From JBOZRQ01 sp050789255 (GTDB lineage: Bacteria > Bacillota > Sulfobacillia > Symbiobacteriales > Symbiobacteriaceae), in the NCBI GenBank assembly GCA_050789255.1, contig JBOZRQ010000007.1, forward strand, positions 124,001 to 188,000: 64,000 nt of DNA, in the 5' to 3' direction. The notes beneath the pieces are model-generated. The model was not told where the DNA came from, searched no databases, and saw nothing but the letters and a program-made list of their open reading frames with translations. Below, in pieces: positions 8,094 to 16,822 of this stretch (position 1 is the first letter of the stretch; every line of letters starts with the position of its first letter). The translations under genes and the position numbers were made by a program.

Positions 8094-9164
8094 TCAGATG
8101 TGGCGTTCCAGCAGAACCTGTTCATGCAGGCGCCGCAGCCCCTCCTTGATCGCCCTCGCCCGGACCTCGCCGATGCCCTCCACCTCGTCGAGCTCTTCGA
8201 TCGAGGCTCTCAGTACCCTGGGCAGGTTGCCCAAATGGGTAACGACGTTTTCGATCACGGGCATGGGCAGGCGGGGAACCTTACGCAGCATGCGGTATCC
8301 CCGTGGGGTGATCGGGTTCTCAAGGGCGCCCGGGGTGGTGCCCAGGCCCAGCATGCGGGCAATCGTCGCCAGATCGAGCAGTTCCTCACCCGGCCAATTG
8401 GCGACCTGCTCACGCACCGATTCAAGAGTGCGCCCCTCGCCAACCTGTACATAGTCGCGCATGATCAGTCCGCCCTCCTCAGCCACGTTGGCGACCAACT
8501 CCTCCAACTGCATGCTGACAAGGCGGCCTTCGGTGCCCAACTCAAAGATGTACCGCTCGATCTCTCCCACAATCCGGAGCACCATTTCGGTGCGCTGGAC
8601 GACCTGAACCACGTCGAGCACGGTAACGAGATCCTCCAGCTCCAGGGCGGACAGATTCGTGAGCGCCCGCTCCAAGACCGCCCGGTACCGCTCCAGCGTC
8701 TGAAGCGCCTGGTTGGCCTTGGTCAGAATCACGTTGACGTCACGAAGCTGGTAGCGCACGTTCCCCTTGTACAGGGAGATGACGTTGCGGCGCTGAGAGA
8801 TGCTGATAACCAGTTCGCCTGTCTGGCGCGCGACCCGTTCCGCCGTGCGGTGGCGGATGCCTGTCTCAAACGATGGCGTGGCGGGGTCCACAATGAGGGT
8901 GGCATTCGCGTAAAGAATGCGGCGCGCATCGGGGGTCAGGATGATGGCGCCGTCCATTTTGGCCAGTTCGTAGAGATTCGAGGGCAAGAAGTCGGAGTCG
9001 ATGCGGAAGCCGCCATCGACCAGCTTCATGACCTGGGGGCTGTCGCCCACCACGATGAGGGCGCCGGTGCGAGCGCGCAGAATCGACTCAAGGCCCTCCC
9101 GTAACGGGGTGCCGGGAGCAACCTGCCGCAGCACTTTCAAGAAGCCGTCTCGGTCTTCGGCCAT
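8094..9164 (-). CDS. disA: DNA integrity scanning diadenylate cyclase
   Basis: Makes c-di-AMP from two ATP and scans DNA for damage. From ATG 9164 the product is 356 residues, the usual size. The DAC domain shows the DGAIIL and RHRTAERVA (RHR) catalytic motifs. A long linker helix region follows, then a RuvA-like helix-hairpin-helix domain at the C-terminus with VEGIGEVRARAI. The longer frame to 9239 lacks family similarity. GGGGG and AGGG sit in front of 9164. It lies 95 nt downstream of radA, as in Bacillus. Confidence 0.95.
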   Translation of the reverse strand: MAEDRDGFLKVLRQVAPGTPLREGLESILRARTGALIVVGDSPQVMKLVDGGFRIDSDFLPSNLYELAKMDGAIILTPDARRILYANATLIVDPATPSFETGIRHRTAERVARQTGELVISISQRRNVISLYKGNVRYQLRDVNVILTKANQALQTLERYRAVLERALTNLSALELEDLVTVLDVVQVVQRTEMVLRIVGEIERYIFELGTEGRLVSMQLEELVANVAEEGGLIMRDYVQVGEGRTLESVREQVANWPGEELLDLATIARMLGLGTTPGALENPITPRGYRMLRKVPRLPMPVIENVVTHLGNLPRVLRASIEELDEVEGIGEVRARAIKEGLRRLHEQVLLERHI

Positions 9165-9259
9165 GGCACCCTGTCCCCCTGCACATGCGGACCGGGAGAA
9201 CCCGGCCCTCCGTCTTTCTAAAGTTTCCCCAACAGACAAAAAAGTCCTGCACGTTTAGG

Positions 9260-10651
9260 CTAGAAAGGTGCGTCCCCCGTGTCATTGAGGGCTGCTTCCA
9301 GCCCTTCCATGACCGTTTCGACCCCGATTAGCTGAAGCGCAAACTTGGCCGAGAGGTTTTTCACGTTGGCGGCTGGCAGCACGGCGCGCCGGAAGCCCAT
9401 TTTCTCGGCCTCCTTCAGCCGCTGCTCCACCCGGGAGACGGCCCGCACCTCGCCTGCCAGACCAACCTCCCCAATTACTACGGTGCGAGGATCGGCTGGC
9501 TGGTCCCGGTAGCTCGAGGCCAGGGCGACTGCCAAACCAAGGTCCACGGCGGGCTCGGCGATTTTCACCCCGCCGGCCACCTTCACGTAAGCGTCATGGT
9601 TCCCTAGCAGCAGACCCACGCGTTTCTCCAGGACAGCGACGAGGAGCTGCACCCGGTTCAGGTCGATGCCGTCGGCGGTGCGGCGCGGGGAGACAAAGGT
9701 GCTCGCACTGACCAGCGCCTGCACCTCCACCAGCAACGGGCGCGTCCCTTCCATGGAGGGCACTACCACACTGCCAGCGACGCCCTCCGGCCGTTCGGAG
9801 AGGAAGAGTTCCGAGGCGTTGGTCACCTCGACCAGCCCCAGGTCACGCATCTCGAAAAGGCCGATCTCATTGGTGCTGCCGAAGCGGTTCTTCACCGCAC
9901 GGAGCACCCGGAAGCTGGCGTGACGTTCGCCCTCGAAATAGAGCACCGTGTCTACGATATGCTCCAAGACTCGGGGGCCTGCCAGGGAGCCCTCCTTTGT
10001 GACGTGCCCGACGATGAAGACCGCAATGCCGCGGGTCTTCGCCAGCCGGAGCAGTTGGGCGGCGCCCTCCCTCACCTGGGATACGCTGCCCGGTGCACTC
10101 GGGAGGTCCGGCCGAAAGACGGTTTGTATCGAGTCGACCACGAGCAGAACGGGAGAGAGATGGGTCGCATGCTGCTCGATGGTCTCCAGGTTGGTCTCAG
10201 CCAACACGAAGAGCCGGTCGCTCAAGGTCCCCAGTCGATCGGCCCGCAGGCGCACTTGGCGGGTGCTCTCCTCGCCGCTCACGTACAGAACGGTGCCGTG
10301 CGTTTCGGCAATGCGGGAGGCCAACTGGAGCAAAATCGTGCTCTTGCCAATGCCAGGGTCGCCGCCGACCAGCACAAAGGAGCCCGGTACAATCCCCCCG
10401 CCAAGGACGCGGTCCAGCTCAGCGGAGCCGCTGGACAGGCGCGGCGCATCTTCCGCCTCCACGGTTGAGATTGCCACCGGCTTTTCACCCGACGAAAGAC
10501 CCGGCGAAATGCCGGGCCTGGCAGCGGCTGCGCTGGGGAGAATCTCCTCGACCATGGTGTTCCAGGCACCGCAGCCCGGGCACTTGCCCAGCCACTTCGG
10601 CGACTCGTGGCCACAGTCTTGGCAGACAAAGATCGTCTTCGCCTTCGGCAT
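9260..10651 (-). CDS. radA: DNA repair protein RadA
   Basis: RecA-like ATPase that promotes branch migration in recombinational repair. All three hallmarks are visible in 463 residues: an N-terminal zinc finger (CQDCGHESPKWLGKCPGCG, 10-28), Walker A GGDPGIGKST near 100 with the RadA signature KNRFG near 260, and a C-terminal Lon-protease-like domain (about 290-450). Its ATG overlaps the stop of the upstream CBS protein by one base (TAATG), so the two are translationally coupled. Confidence 0.97.
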   Translation of the reverse strand: MPKAKTIFVCQDCGHESPKWLGKCPGCGAWNTMVEEILPSAAAARPGISPGLSSGEKPVAISTVEAEDAPRLSSGSAELDRVLGGGIVPGSFVLVGGDPGIGKSTILLQLASRIAETHGTVLYVSGEESTRQVRLRADRLGTLSDRLFVLAETNLETIEQHATHLSPVLLVVDSIQTVFRPDLPSAPGSVSQVREGAAQLLRLAKTRGIAVFIVGHVTKEGSLAGPRVLEHIVDTVLYFEGERHASFRVLRAVKNRFGSTNEIGLFEMRDLGLVEVTNASELFLSERPEGVAGSVVVPSMEGTRPLLVEVQALVSASTFVSPRRTADGIDLNRVQLLVAVLEKRVGLLLGNHDAYVKVAGGVKIAEPAVDLGLAVALASSYRDQPADPRTVVIGEVGLAGEVRAVSRVEQRLKEAEKMGFRRAVLPAANVKNLSAKFALQLIGVETVMEGLEAALNDTGDAPF

Positions 10652-11085
10652 TAACCAAGTACCTTCTTTACGACATCCAGCCGGTGGACCACGCCCACAA
10701 CCCTGCCGTGATCGGTCACCAGCATTACCTTGCGCTTGTTGCGAAACATGGTTTTAATCAACTCATCGTCCGTGGTGTCCGGAGAGACGGAGTCAGGGTC
10801 GCTGGTCATAATGTCGCTGGCGGTCAACTCACGCAGTTGCTCAGGGGTGAGGCCAAGAAAGACGGGCAGGCGGCCGCCAATGGCCACGTCAACGTCATAG
10901 ACACCGGACTCGTAAATGAGCTTGACCAGGTCAAACTCGGTAATGATTCCGGAGAGCTTGCCCTGAGCGTTCAGAACGGCGAGGCAATAGGAGTTTTCCG
11001 CGGAGAGGATATGAAAAATGTCGGCCACGATAGCGTTTTCGGCCACCGAGCCACAAGGGCGCATAAGATCACGGGCAATAGCCAC
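10651..11085 (-). CDS. CBS-domain pair protein
   Basis: A 144-residue protein made only of two CBS motifs, with ARDLMRPCGSV...IVADIFHIL and TASDIMTSDPDSVSPDTTDDELIKTMF as the two starts. Such pairs bind adenine nucleotides, and some bind c-di-AMP. The start is GTG 11085, with GGGGGG 7 nt before it; the upstream frame to 11457 is not credible. It is coupled to radA by a TAATG overlap and sits two genes from the c-di-AMP synthase DisA, so a nucleotide-sensing role in this operon is a reasonable but untested inference. Confidence 0.85.
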   Translation of the reverse strand: MAIARDLMRPCGSVAENAIVADIFHILSAENSYCLAVLNAQGKLSGIITEFDLVKLIYESGVYDVDVAIGGRLPVFLGLTPEQLRELTASDIMTSDPDSVSPDTTDDELIKTMFRNKRKVMLVTDHGRVVGVVHRLDVVKKVLG

Positions 11086-11217
11086 AATCGATCCCCCCTG
11101 GAGCTTGATGCTTACCCTTTCGCTACCACCGTGCCTTCTCCTGCGAGCAGAGAACGGGGACGGGAAGGAATATGCAGGGGTGCGGGCGTAGCATAGTACG
11201 CAAGGAGGACGATAAGT

Positions 11218-11514
11218 TTGCCGGAAAATCGCCCCTACCAAAACCCCATGGCGCTCGCCGCCCTGCTGGTCAGCCTTGTGCCCCTGCTTACATCCCTTAG
11301 CATGGTCGGGCTTAAATACGGAGTGGGCCCCAAGGCCCTCCTTTACTACTTTGCCATGGGGAGCGGCTTTCTCTTGTTCGGTCTGGTGGTCGTGGGCTCG
11401 GCGCTGGCTGTAGTGGCCCTTTCCAGGACCGGCGGGCGACGCGATCTGCGCATACACGCCGCCTTCGCTTCCCTGGTCGCTTCGATTCTGTTGGTCGCCT
11501 TATTTGCCAGGTAG
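11218..11514 (+). CDS. small three-helix membrane protein
   Basis: A 98-residue protein starting at TTG 11218, with AAGGAGG 9 nt upstream. Three hydrophobic helices are visible (about 11-30, 42-66 and 78-97). The composition resembles DUF4190-type small membrane proteins, but I do not recognise the family. It is monocistronic and points toward clpC, with a shared bidirectional terminator. Confidence 0.7.
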   Translation: MPENRPYQNPMALAALLVSLVPLLTSLSMVGLKYGVGPKALLYYFAMGSGFLLFGLVVVGSALAVVALSRTGGRRDLRIHAAFASLVASILLVALFAR

Positions 11515-11515
11515 A

Positions 11516-11552
11516 AAACGGCCGCCTCCCACAAGGGAAGGCGGCCGTTTGG
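11516..11552. terminator. bidirectional terminator
   Basis: AAACGGCCGCCT-TCCC...-AGGCGGCCGTTT, with A and T runs on both sides. It serves the small membrane gene on plus and clpC on minus. Confidence 0.88.
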
Positions 11553-11553
11553 T

Positions 11554-14073
11554 TTACTCGGCAGGCGGCGCGTCGGCGGCCGGAGCCGGGGCCGGCGCCG
11601 CACCAACCGTTGCAGCGGTGGGCTCGGTCCGGCGGAAGACGATCTTGCCGTCCTCGTCGACGTCGGCGTGGACGTGCTCGCCGTACTTGAACGGCTTCAT
11701 GAGCAGCTCCTCCGACAGCGGGTCCTCCACCAGGCGCTGGATCGCCCGACGCAGCGGGCGGGCGCCGTACTGCAGGTCGTGGCCTTCCTTGACCAGCTTC
11801 TCCAGTGCGGAGTCGGAGATGGTGAGCTGGACGCCATGCTCCTTGAGGCGGGCGCCGACCTTCTTGATCTCGAGCGCCACAATCTCCTTCAGGTGCTGCA
11901 TGTTGAGCTGGTGGAAGATCACGATCTCGTCGAGGCGGTTGATGAACTCCGGGCGGAAGAGCTTCTTCACCTCGTCCATGACCCGGCCCTTCATCTTCTC
12001 GTGGGCCTGCTCCTCGGACTCATGCACGGCGAAGCCGAGCTGCTTGTCGCCGCGAATCACCTGGGCGCCGGCGTTAGAGGTCATAATGATCACCGTGTTC
12101 CGGAAGTCCACGGTGCGGCCCTTGGACTCGGTGAGGCGGCCATCCTCCAGCACCTGGAGCAGAATGTTGAAGACCTCGGGGTGGGCCTTCTCGATCTCGT
12201 CAAGCAAGACCACAGAGTACGGGCGGCGGCGCACGGCCTCGGTGAGCTGGCCACCCTCGTCGTAGCCGACGTATCCGGGCGGGGCGCCGACCAGGCGGCT
12301 GGTGGTGTGCCGCTCCATGTACTCGGACATGTCGATGCGGATGACGGCGTCCTCGTCGCCGAAGAGCGCCTCGGCCAGTGCCCGGGCCAGGTGGGTCTTA
12401 CCGGTGCCGGTGGGGCCGAGGAAGATGAAGGAGCCAATCGGGCGCTTGGGATCCTTCAGGCCGGCACGGGCCCGGCGGATCGCCCGGGAGACCGCCTTGA
12501 CGGCCTCGTCCTGACCGACTACCTTCTCGTGCAGCACCGACTCCAGGTTCAGCAGGCGGGCGGACTCGTCAAGCGTGAGCTTGGTGGCCGGAATGCCGGT
12601 CCAGGACGAGACGATCGCCGCGATGTCGTCTTCCGTGACGGTGGACTTGCTGGTGACCTTCTTCTGCTGCCACTCGCCCTTCAGGCGCTCCAGCTCTTCC
12701 TTGAGCTTGGTCTCCTTGTCGCGGAGGCGGGCAGCCTTCTCAAACTCCTGGCCCTGAACGGAGGCTTCCTTCTCCTTGCGGACCTCCTCCAGCCGGCCCT
12801 CCATTTCCTTCAGGTCGGGCGGGGCCACGAACGTGGAGAGGCGGACGCGGGAGGCGGCCTCGTCGATCAGGTCAACCGCCTTGTCAGGCAGGAAGCGGTC
12901 GGTGACGAACCGGTCGGAGAGGCGCACCGCAGCCTCAATGGCGGCGTCGGTGATCTCCACCCGGTGGTGAGCCTCATAGCGGTCGCGCAGGCCCTTCAGG
13001 ATCTGGATGGCGTCGTCCGTGCTGGGCTCCTCCACCATGACCGGCTGGAAGCGGCGCTCGAGGGCGGCATCCTTCTCGACGTGCTTGCGGTACTCGTCGA
13101 TGGTAGTAGCGCCAATGGCCTGCATTTCGCCACGGGCCAGGGCGGGCTTGAGGATGTTGGAGGCGTCGATCGCACCTTCGGCAGCACCGGCACCGATGAT
13201 CGTGTGCAGCTCATCGATGAACATGATGATGTTGCCAGCCTGGCGAATCTCCTCCATGACCTTCTTGAGGCGCTCCTCGAACTCGCCGCGGTACTTGGAG
13301 CCGGCCACCAGGGAGGCCAGGTCGAGGGAGACGACCCGCTTATCCTTCAGCAGTTCGGGCACGCGGCCGTCGGTGATGCGCTGGGCCAGGCCCTCGGCGA
13401 TGGCGGTCTTGCCGACGCCGGGCTCGCCAATGAGGCACGGGTTGTTCTTGGTGCGGCGGGAGAGGATCTGGATGACCCGCTCAATCTCCTTCTCGCGGCC
13501 GACCACCGGGTCCAGCTTACCGTCGCGGGCCATTTGGGTCAGGTCGCGCCCGAACTGGTCAAGGGTGGAGGTGTTGGTCTTGGCGCCCTTCTGGCCCTTG
13601 GCGGCGCCCTGGTTGCCGCCGGACTGCGGGTGCGGCACGCCGCCCAGCAGGTGGATGACCTGGTTGCGCACGCGCTCCAGCTCGGCGCCGAGGTTCTGGA
13701 GCACCTGCGCCGCCACGCCCTCGCCCTCACGGATCAGGCCGAGGAGGATGTGTTCGGTGCCGACGTAGTTATGGCCCAACAGGCGGGCCTCTTCAATGGC
13801 CAGCTCCACCATGACCTTCTTTGCGCGAGGCGTAAATCCGATCTCGCCGCGGGTCGAGGCAGAACCCTTGCCAATCATTTTTTCCACTTCGGCCCGGACC
13901 TGCTCCAACTGAATGCCGAGGCTCTGCAGCGCCTTGGCCGCTATGCCCTCGCCCTCGCGAATCAGGCCAAGAAGCAGATGCTCGGTGCCCACGTAGTCGT
14001 AATTAAGGCGGCGAGCCTCATCCTGCGCAAGCACGATGACCCGCTGGGCCCGTTCCGTGTACCGACTGAACAT
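11554..14073 (-). CDS. clpC: ATP-dependent Clp protease ATPase ClpC
   Basis: HSP100 unfoldase that feeds ClpP and reads phospho-arginine marks made by McsB. At 839 residues it has the full ClpC layout. A double N-domain occupies 1-150, then the first AAA+ module with GEPGVGKTAI, then the UVR-containing middle domain (about 415-460). The second AAA+ module has GPTGTGKTHL and VVLLDEIEKAHPEV, with a C-terminal D2 small domain. The tail is Ala/Pro-rich. It is the last gene of the CtsR regulon operon, 15 nt after a stand-alone N-domain gene. Confidence 0.98.
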   Translation of the reverse strand: MFSRYTERAQRVIVLAQDEARRLNYDYVGTEHLLLGLIREGEGIAAKALQSLGIQLEQVRAEVEKMIGKGSASTRGEIGFTPRAKKVMVELAIEEARLLGHNYVGTEHILLGLIREGEGVAAQVLQNLGAELERVRNQVIHLLGGVPHPQSGGNQGAAKGQKGAKTNTSTLDQFGRDLTQMARDGKLDPVVGREKEIERVIQILSRRTKNNPCLIGEPGVGKTAIAEGLAQRITDGRVPELLKDKRVVSLDLASLVAGSKYRGEFEERLKKVMEEIRQAGNIIMFIDELHTIIGAGAAEGAIDASNILKPALARGEMQAIGATTIDEYRKHVEKDAALERRFQPVMVEEPSTDDAIQILKGLRDRYEAHHRVEITDAAIEAAVRLSDRFVTDRFLPDKAVDLIDEAASRVRLSTFVAPPDLKEMEGRLEEVRKEKEASVQGQEFEKAARLRDKETKLKEELERLKGEWQQKKVTSKSTVTEDDIAAIVSSWTGIPATKLTLDESARLLNLESVLHEKVVGQDEAVKAVSRAIRRARAGLKDPKRPIGSFIFLGPTGTGKTHLARALAEALFGDEDAVIRIDMSEYMERHTTSRLVGAPPGYVGYDEGGQLTEAVRRRPYSVVLLDEIEKAHPEVFNILLQVLEDGRLTESKGRTVDFRNTVIIMTSNAGAQVIRGDKQLGFAVHESEEQAHEKMKGRVMDEVKKLFRPEFINRLDEIVIFHQLNMQHLKEIVALEIKKVGARLKEHGVQLTISDSALEKLVKEGHDLQYGARPLRRAIQRLVEDPLSEELLMKPFKYGEHVHADVDEDGKIVFRRTEPTAATVGAAPAPAPAADAPPAE

Positions 14074-14088
14074 CTAAGAAAACCCCCT

Positions 14089-14520
14089 TTACGTATCGAG
14101 GCGTTTGATCGCATCCATAACGGAATCCTTACCGGCCCCCAGAGCGGTCAGGACCTCAAGCACCACACCGTGCTGTTCCAGCAAGAAGCCGAGCAGGATG
14201 TGTTCGGGTCCTATATGAGTATGCCCAAGGAGGGCAGCTGCGGTCTGTGCCCGCTGGTGATAAACCTGCTCAGCGGTGGGGAGCACCCCGATGGCCGTTG
14301 GATCCTCGGGCGCCCCGAGACCCGGTATGAGGCGGCTCTCCACCTCGCGCCGCGTATTATCTAGGTCGAGTCCGAGCGCGGAGAGGATACGGGCCACCGC
14401 AGCGTCGTGTAGAAGACCTAGGAACAGTTGCTCCCGTTGGACGAAGGGGAAGCCCAGGCGTTGCGCCTCAAGTTGTGCCAGCCTGATTACTTCCTCAGCA
14501 GCCGGCGTGTAAGACGGCAT
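14089..14520 (-). CDS. stand-alone Clp N-domain protein
   Basis: A 143-residue protein consisting only of a Clp N-terminal repeat pair. YTPAAEEVIRLAQLEAQRLG...QLFLGLL and AEQVYHQRAQTAAALLGHTHIGPEHILLGFLLEQ mirror the two halves of the ClpC N-domain. There is no AAA+ module. It sits between mcsB (19 nt) and clpC (15 nt) in the same operon. The ClpC N-domain is where adaptors and phospho-arginine substrates dock, so this protein could act as an adaptor, decoy or regulator of ClpC. That role is inferred; a duplicated and split clpC 5' end is the likely origin. Confidence 0.88.
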   Translation of the reverse strand: MPSYTPAAEEVIRLAQLEAQRLGFPFVQREQLFLGLLHDAAVARILSALGLDLDNTRREVESRLIPGLGAPEDPTAIGVLPTAEQVYHQRAQTAAALLGHTHIGPEHILLGFLLEQHGVVLEVLTALGAGKDSVMDAIKRLDT

Positions 14521-14539
14521 GGATCCACCTCCCCTGCCC

Positions 14540-15598
14540 CTAGGCGTTCAGCCGGTTCCGAATCAGCGTTGCCCGCCGAATGTCACGGTCGAGCGGGTCA
14601 AGCTCCCGCCCCTCCATTTTCTGCAGGAATGCGGGCTGCATGGTCACCATGAGCTCGTTCATGAGCCGCTGGGAAAGCTTCGGGAACAGGCCGAGGTCGA
14701 TGCCGAGGCGCACGTCCGAGAGCAGCCGCATGGCCTCCTCGGTGGTCATGATGCGAGCGCTTGACAGAATCCCGTAGGCCCTGCCAATGCGGTCCTCGAT
14801 CTGCATGCGCATCTCCTTGAACAGATGCTGCCGGGCCTCTTTTTCGGTTTGAATCACCTTGTTGGACACGGCCTCAAGGTGCTGAATGATCTCCTCTTCG
14901 GCCTTGCCCAGGCTGGTTTGGTTGGAGATTTGGAAGACGTGCCCGGCTGCCTCCGTGCCCTCACCGTAGAGGCCCCGCACGACCAACCCCAGCTGGGACA
15001 GGTTGTGGAAGAGTCGGCCGGCCTGCTGGGTGAGCACCAAGCCCGGCAGATGGACCATGACAGATGCTCGTAAGCCGGTGCCCACGTTGGTAGGACAGGC
15101 AGTCAGGTAGCCTCGCTGCGGGTGGAATGCGTAGTTGAGCTTCTGCTCCAGCGCATCATCTACCAGCGAAGCGACGCGCCAGGTCTCCCGAAGCTGCAGA
15201 CCGGGCGCCAGGCACTGAATGCGAAGGTGGTCCTCCTCGTTCACCATGACCGAGATCGACTCATCTTCAGAAATGGCGACGCCCTTGCCACGTGTTGCCT
15301 GCGCTTGCTGGGGGCTAATGAGGTGCTTGTCGACCAACACCTGGCGCTCCAGGGAAGGATGGTCGGCCAGGCGGTACAGATCCACCTTGCTGGAGAGCCC
15401 CATGAGGTTGATTTCCTTCACCCCGCCCTCGACCGAGCGAATGAGCTGATCCGCCTGCTGGTCGGTCATGCGATGGGGGAAGGCGAGCCCTTCCAGGTTG
15501 CGTGCCAAGCGGATGCGGGAGGAAAGGACCACCTCGGTTGAAGGACCAGCCTCCATCCACTTGCTTACAGGTTGGGTAACCAATTTATTCCACGGCAC
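14540..15598 (-). CDS. mcsB: protein-arginine kinase McsB
   Basis: Phosphorylates arginines on misfolded proteins, marking them for ClpCP. From GTG 15598 it is 352 residues, the usual size. ATP:guanido phosphotransferase motifs are present: STEVVLSSRIRLARN, the acidic SISVMVNEEDHLRIQ and NVGTGLRASVMVHLPGL. The RGLYGEGTEA motif with the allosteric arginine region is also present. The start overlaps the mcsA stop by 14 nt, so the kinase and its activator are coupled. Confidence 0.96.
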   Translation of the reverse strand: MPWNKLVTQPVSKWMEAGPSTEVVLSSRIRLARNLEGLAFPHRMTDQQADQLIRSVEGGVKEINLMGLSSKVDLYRLADHPSLERQVLVDKHLISPQQAQATRGKGVAISEDESISVMVNEEDHLRIQCLAPGLQLRETWRVASLVDDALEQKLNYAFHPQRGYLTACPTNVGTGLRASVMVHLPGLVLTQQAGRLFHNLSQLGLVVRGLYGEGTEAAGHVFQISNQTSLGKAEEEIIQHLEAVSNKVIQTEKEARQHLFKEMRMQIEDRIGRAYGILSSARIMTTEEAMRLLSDVRLGIDLGLFPKLSQRLMNELMVTMQPAFLQKMEGRELDPLDRDIRRATLIRNRLNA

Positions 15599-16133
15599 CT
15601 GTGCCACCCCCTGCCTGAAGCTCGGCCTCCATTTCGCGAATGCGGTCGCGCAGCCGAGCGGCCTCCTCGAATTGCTCCTGGGCAATCGCACTCTGCATTT
15701 GCTGTTTCAGCGCATCGAGCTCACGGCGCTTCCGTACGATGCCGCCCGTTCGCTTCGGGGCCTTTCCGGAATGGGTGGTGGTGCCCTGAATGCGCTTGAT
15801 CAGCGGGACCAGGTACGGTTCCAGTTGCTCGTAGCAGTGCGAGCAGCCCAGGAGGCCGCCAGCGGCAAATTCACTATAGGTCATGCCGCAGTGCTGACAG
15901 CGGGGCTCCGCCTGCGGGCGGGGTGTGGTCACCGTTCCGCCGAAGGACTCCTGGCCGAGGAAGCTGGAGAGCAGCTGCTGAATCGAGAGATTGGGGAAGG
16001 AGAAGGCGCCCCCGACCGTTGTCCCCTTCTCCCGGGCGCACACCTCACAAAGGTGGCTCTCCTGCTTACTCCCGTTCATGATCACGGTCTGATGGACTGT
16101 GGCAGGTCGCTGACGACAATTCTCGCACAGCAT
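15585..16133 (-). CDS. mcsA: McsB activator McsA
   Basis: Zinc protein that activates McsB and binds CtsR. In 182 residues it has three visible CxxC pairs near the N-terminus and middle (CENC, CEVC, and CQHC with CSHC), and a UVR motif at the C-terminus (LKQQMQSAIAQEQFEEAARLRD). It is second in the ctsR operon, 16 nt after ctsR. Confidence 0.95.
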   Translation of the reverse strand: MLCENCRQRPATVHQTVIMNGSKQESHLCEVCAREKGTTVGGAFSFPNLSIQQLLSSFLGQESFGGTVTTPRPQAEPRCQHCGMTYSEFAAGGLLGCSHCYEQLEPYLVPLIKRIQGTTTHSGKAPKRTGGIVRKRRELDALKQQMQSAIAQEQFEEAARLRDRIREMEAELQAGGGTGAVE

Positions 16134-16149
16134 AGGGCGCTCCCACCTT

Positions 16150-16614
16150 TCAGAAACGGAGAATGGCGATGATCATTGCCTTTAACAGGCTGGCACGAAC
16201 AACGTCACGCATTGGCAGTTCAAGACCTATGGAATCTCGGTGGACCGCAGCCTGCATGAGAGCAGCCTCGCGGTCGTCAATAATGTTTTGCTCGAGGAGC
16301 CGGCCAATGTAACCCAGCGCTTCGTCCTGACTAAGATGCGACCCGATTTGCTGATGGACCAGAGCGTGCAGTGAGTCCCCCGTCTCCAGGTTCAGGCGAA
16401 TGATGCGCAGGAAGCCGCCGCCGCCCCGCCGGCTCTCTACCAGGTAGCCCCGTTCCAGCGAAAAGCGAGTCGCCAGTACGTAGTTGATCTGGGAGGGAGC
16501 GCAGCCAAACTGGGAAGCCAAGGTGGCCCTCTGGATCTCTACCACACCGGAGTCACGCAGCATTTGCTTCAGAAATTCTTCGATGTCATCTGCCAAGTTG
16601 GCCACGGGAGACAC
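16150..16614 (-). CDS. ctsR: class III heat-shock repressor CtsR
   Basis: Winged-helix repressor of clp genes, 154 residues. The N-terminal DNA-binding part shows LADDIEEFLKQML, the QRATLASQFGCAPSQINYVL helix-turn-helix and the glycine-rich wing RRGGGGFLRI that acts as the thermosensor. The C-terminal dimerisation helices follow. It leads the operon ctsR-mcsA-mcsB-clpN-clpC. A CtsR box overlaps its own transcription start, so it is autoregulated. Confidence 0.96.
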   Translation of the reverse strand: MSPVANLADDIEEFLKQMLRDSGVVEIQRATLASQFGCAPSQINYVLATRFSLERGYLVESRRGGGGFLRIIRLNLETGDSLHALVHQQIGSHLSQDEALGYIGRLLEQNIIDDREAALMQAAVHRDSIGLELPMRDVVRASLLKAMIIAILRF

Positions 16615-16623
16615 CTCTTCATC

Positions 16624-16640
16624 TCTGACGTAGTTTGACC
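16624..16640 (-). promoter_or_regulatory. CtsR box at the ctsR start
   Basis: GGTCAAA-CTA-CGTCAGA on the minus strand, a 12/14 match to the tandem heptad CtsR operator with the correct 3-bp spacing. It lies just downstream of the -10 box and 9 nt before the ctsR start codon at 16614. Confidence 0.8.
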
Positions 16641-16652
16641 TTCCTAGGGTTT

Positions 16653-16681
16653 ACTCTACAGCAATGCTTTATGCCGTTCAA
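16653..16681 (-). promoter_or_regulatory. promoter of the ctsR operon
   Basis: TTGAAC (16676-16681), 17 bp, TAGAGT (16653-16658), directly upstream of the CtsR box. Confidence 0.7.
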
Positions 16682-16749
16682 ACGCCATGGCGGCTGATTT
16701 TGGCCCGGTAAGGCGACGAAAAGGGCCGATAAGTCACCCGATTTCTCTC

Positions 16750-16766
16750 TTTGACGTTTTTTGACG
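16750..16766 (-). promoter_or_regulatory. second CtsR-like box
   Basis: CGTCAAA-AAA-CGTCAAA, two identical heptads with 3-bp spacing, matching 12/14 of the CtsR operator. It lies about 90 bp upstream of the ctsR promoter, just after the methyltransferase gene ending at 16823. Confidence 0.6.
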
Positions 16767-16822
16767 TTCCTGGGATGCGGAAGGCCGGCGGAGCTTGGGC
16801 TCGACCGGCCACGACTTGGCGG

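Noticed and set aside
11668..14364. 898-codon open frame antisense to clpC
   Set aside because: Mirror frame of a high-GC gene; the opposite strand encodes a full ClpC with all motifs.
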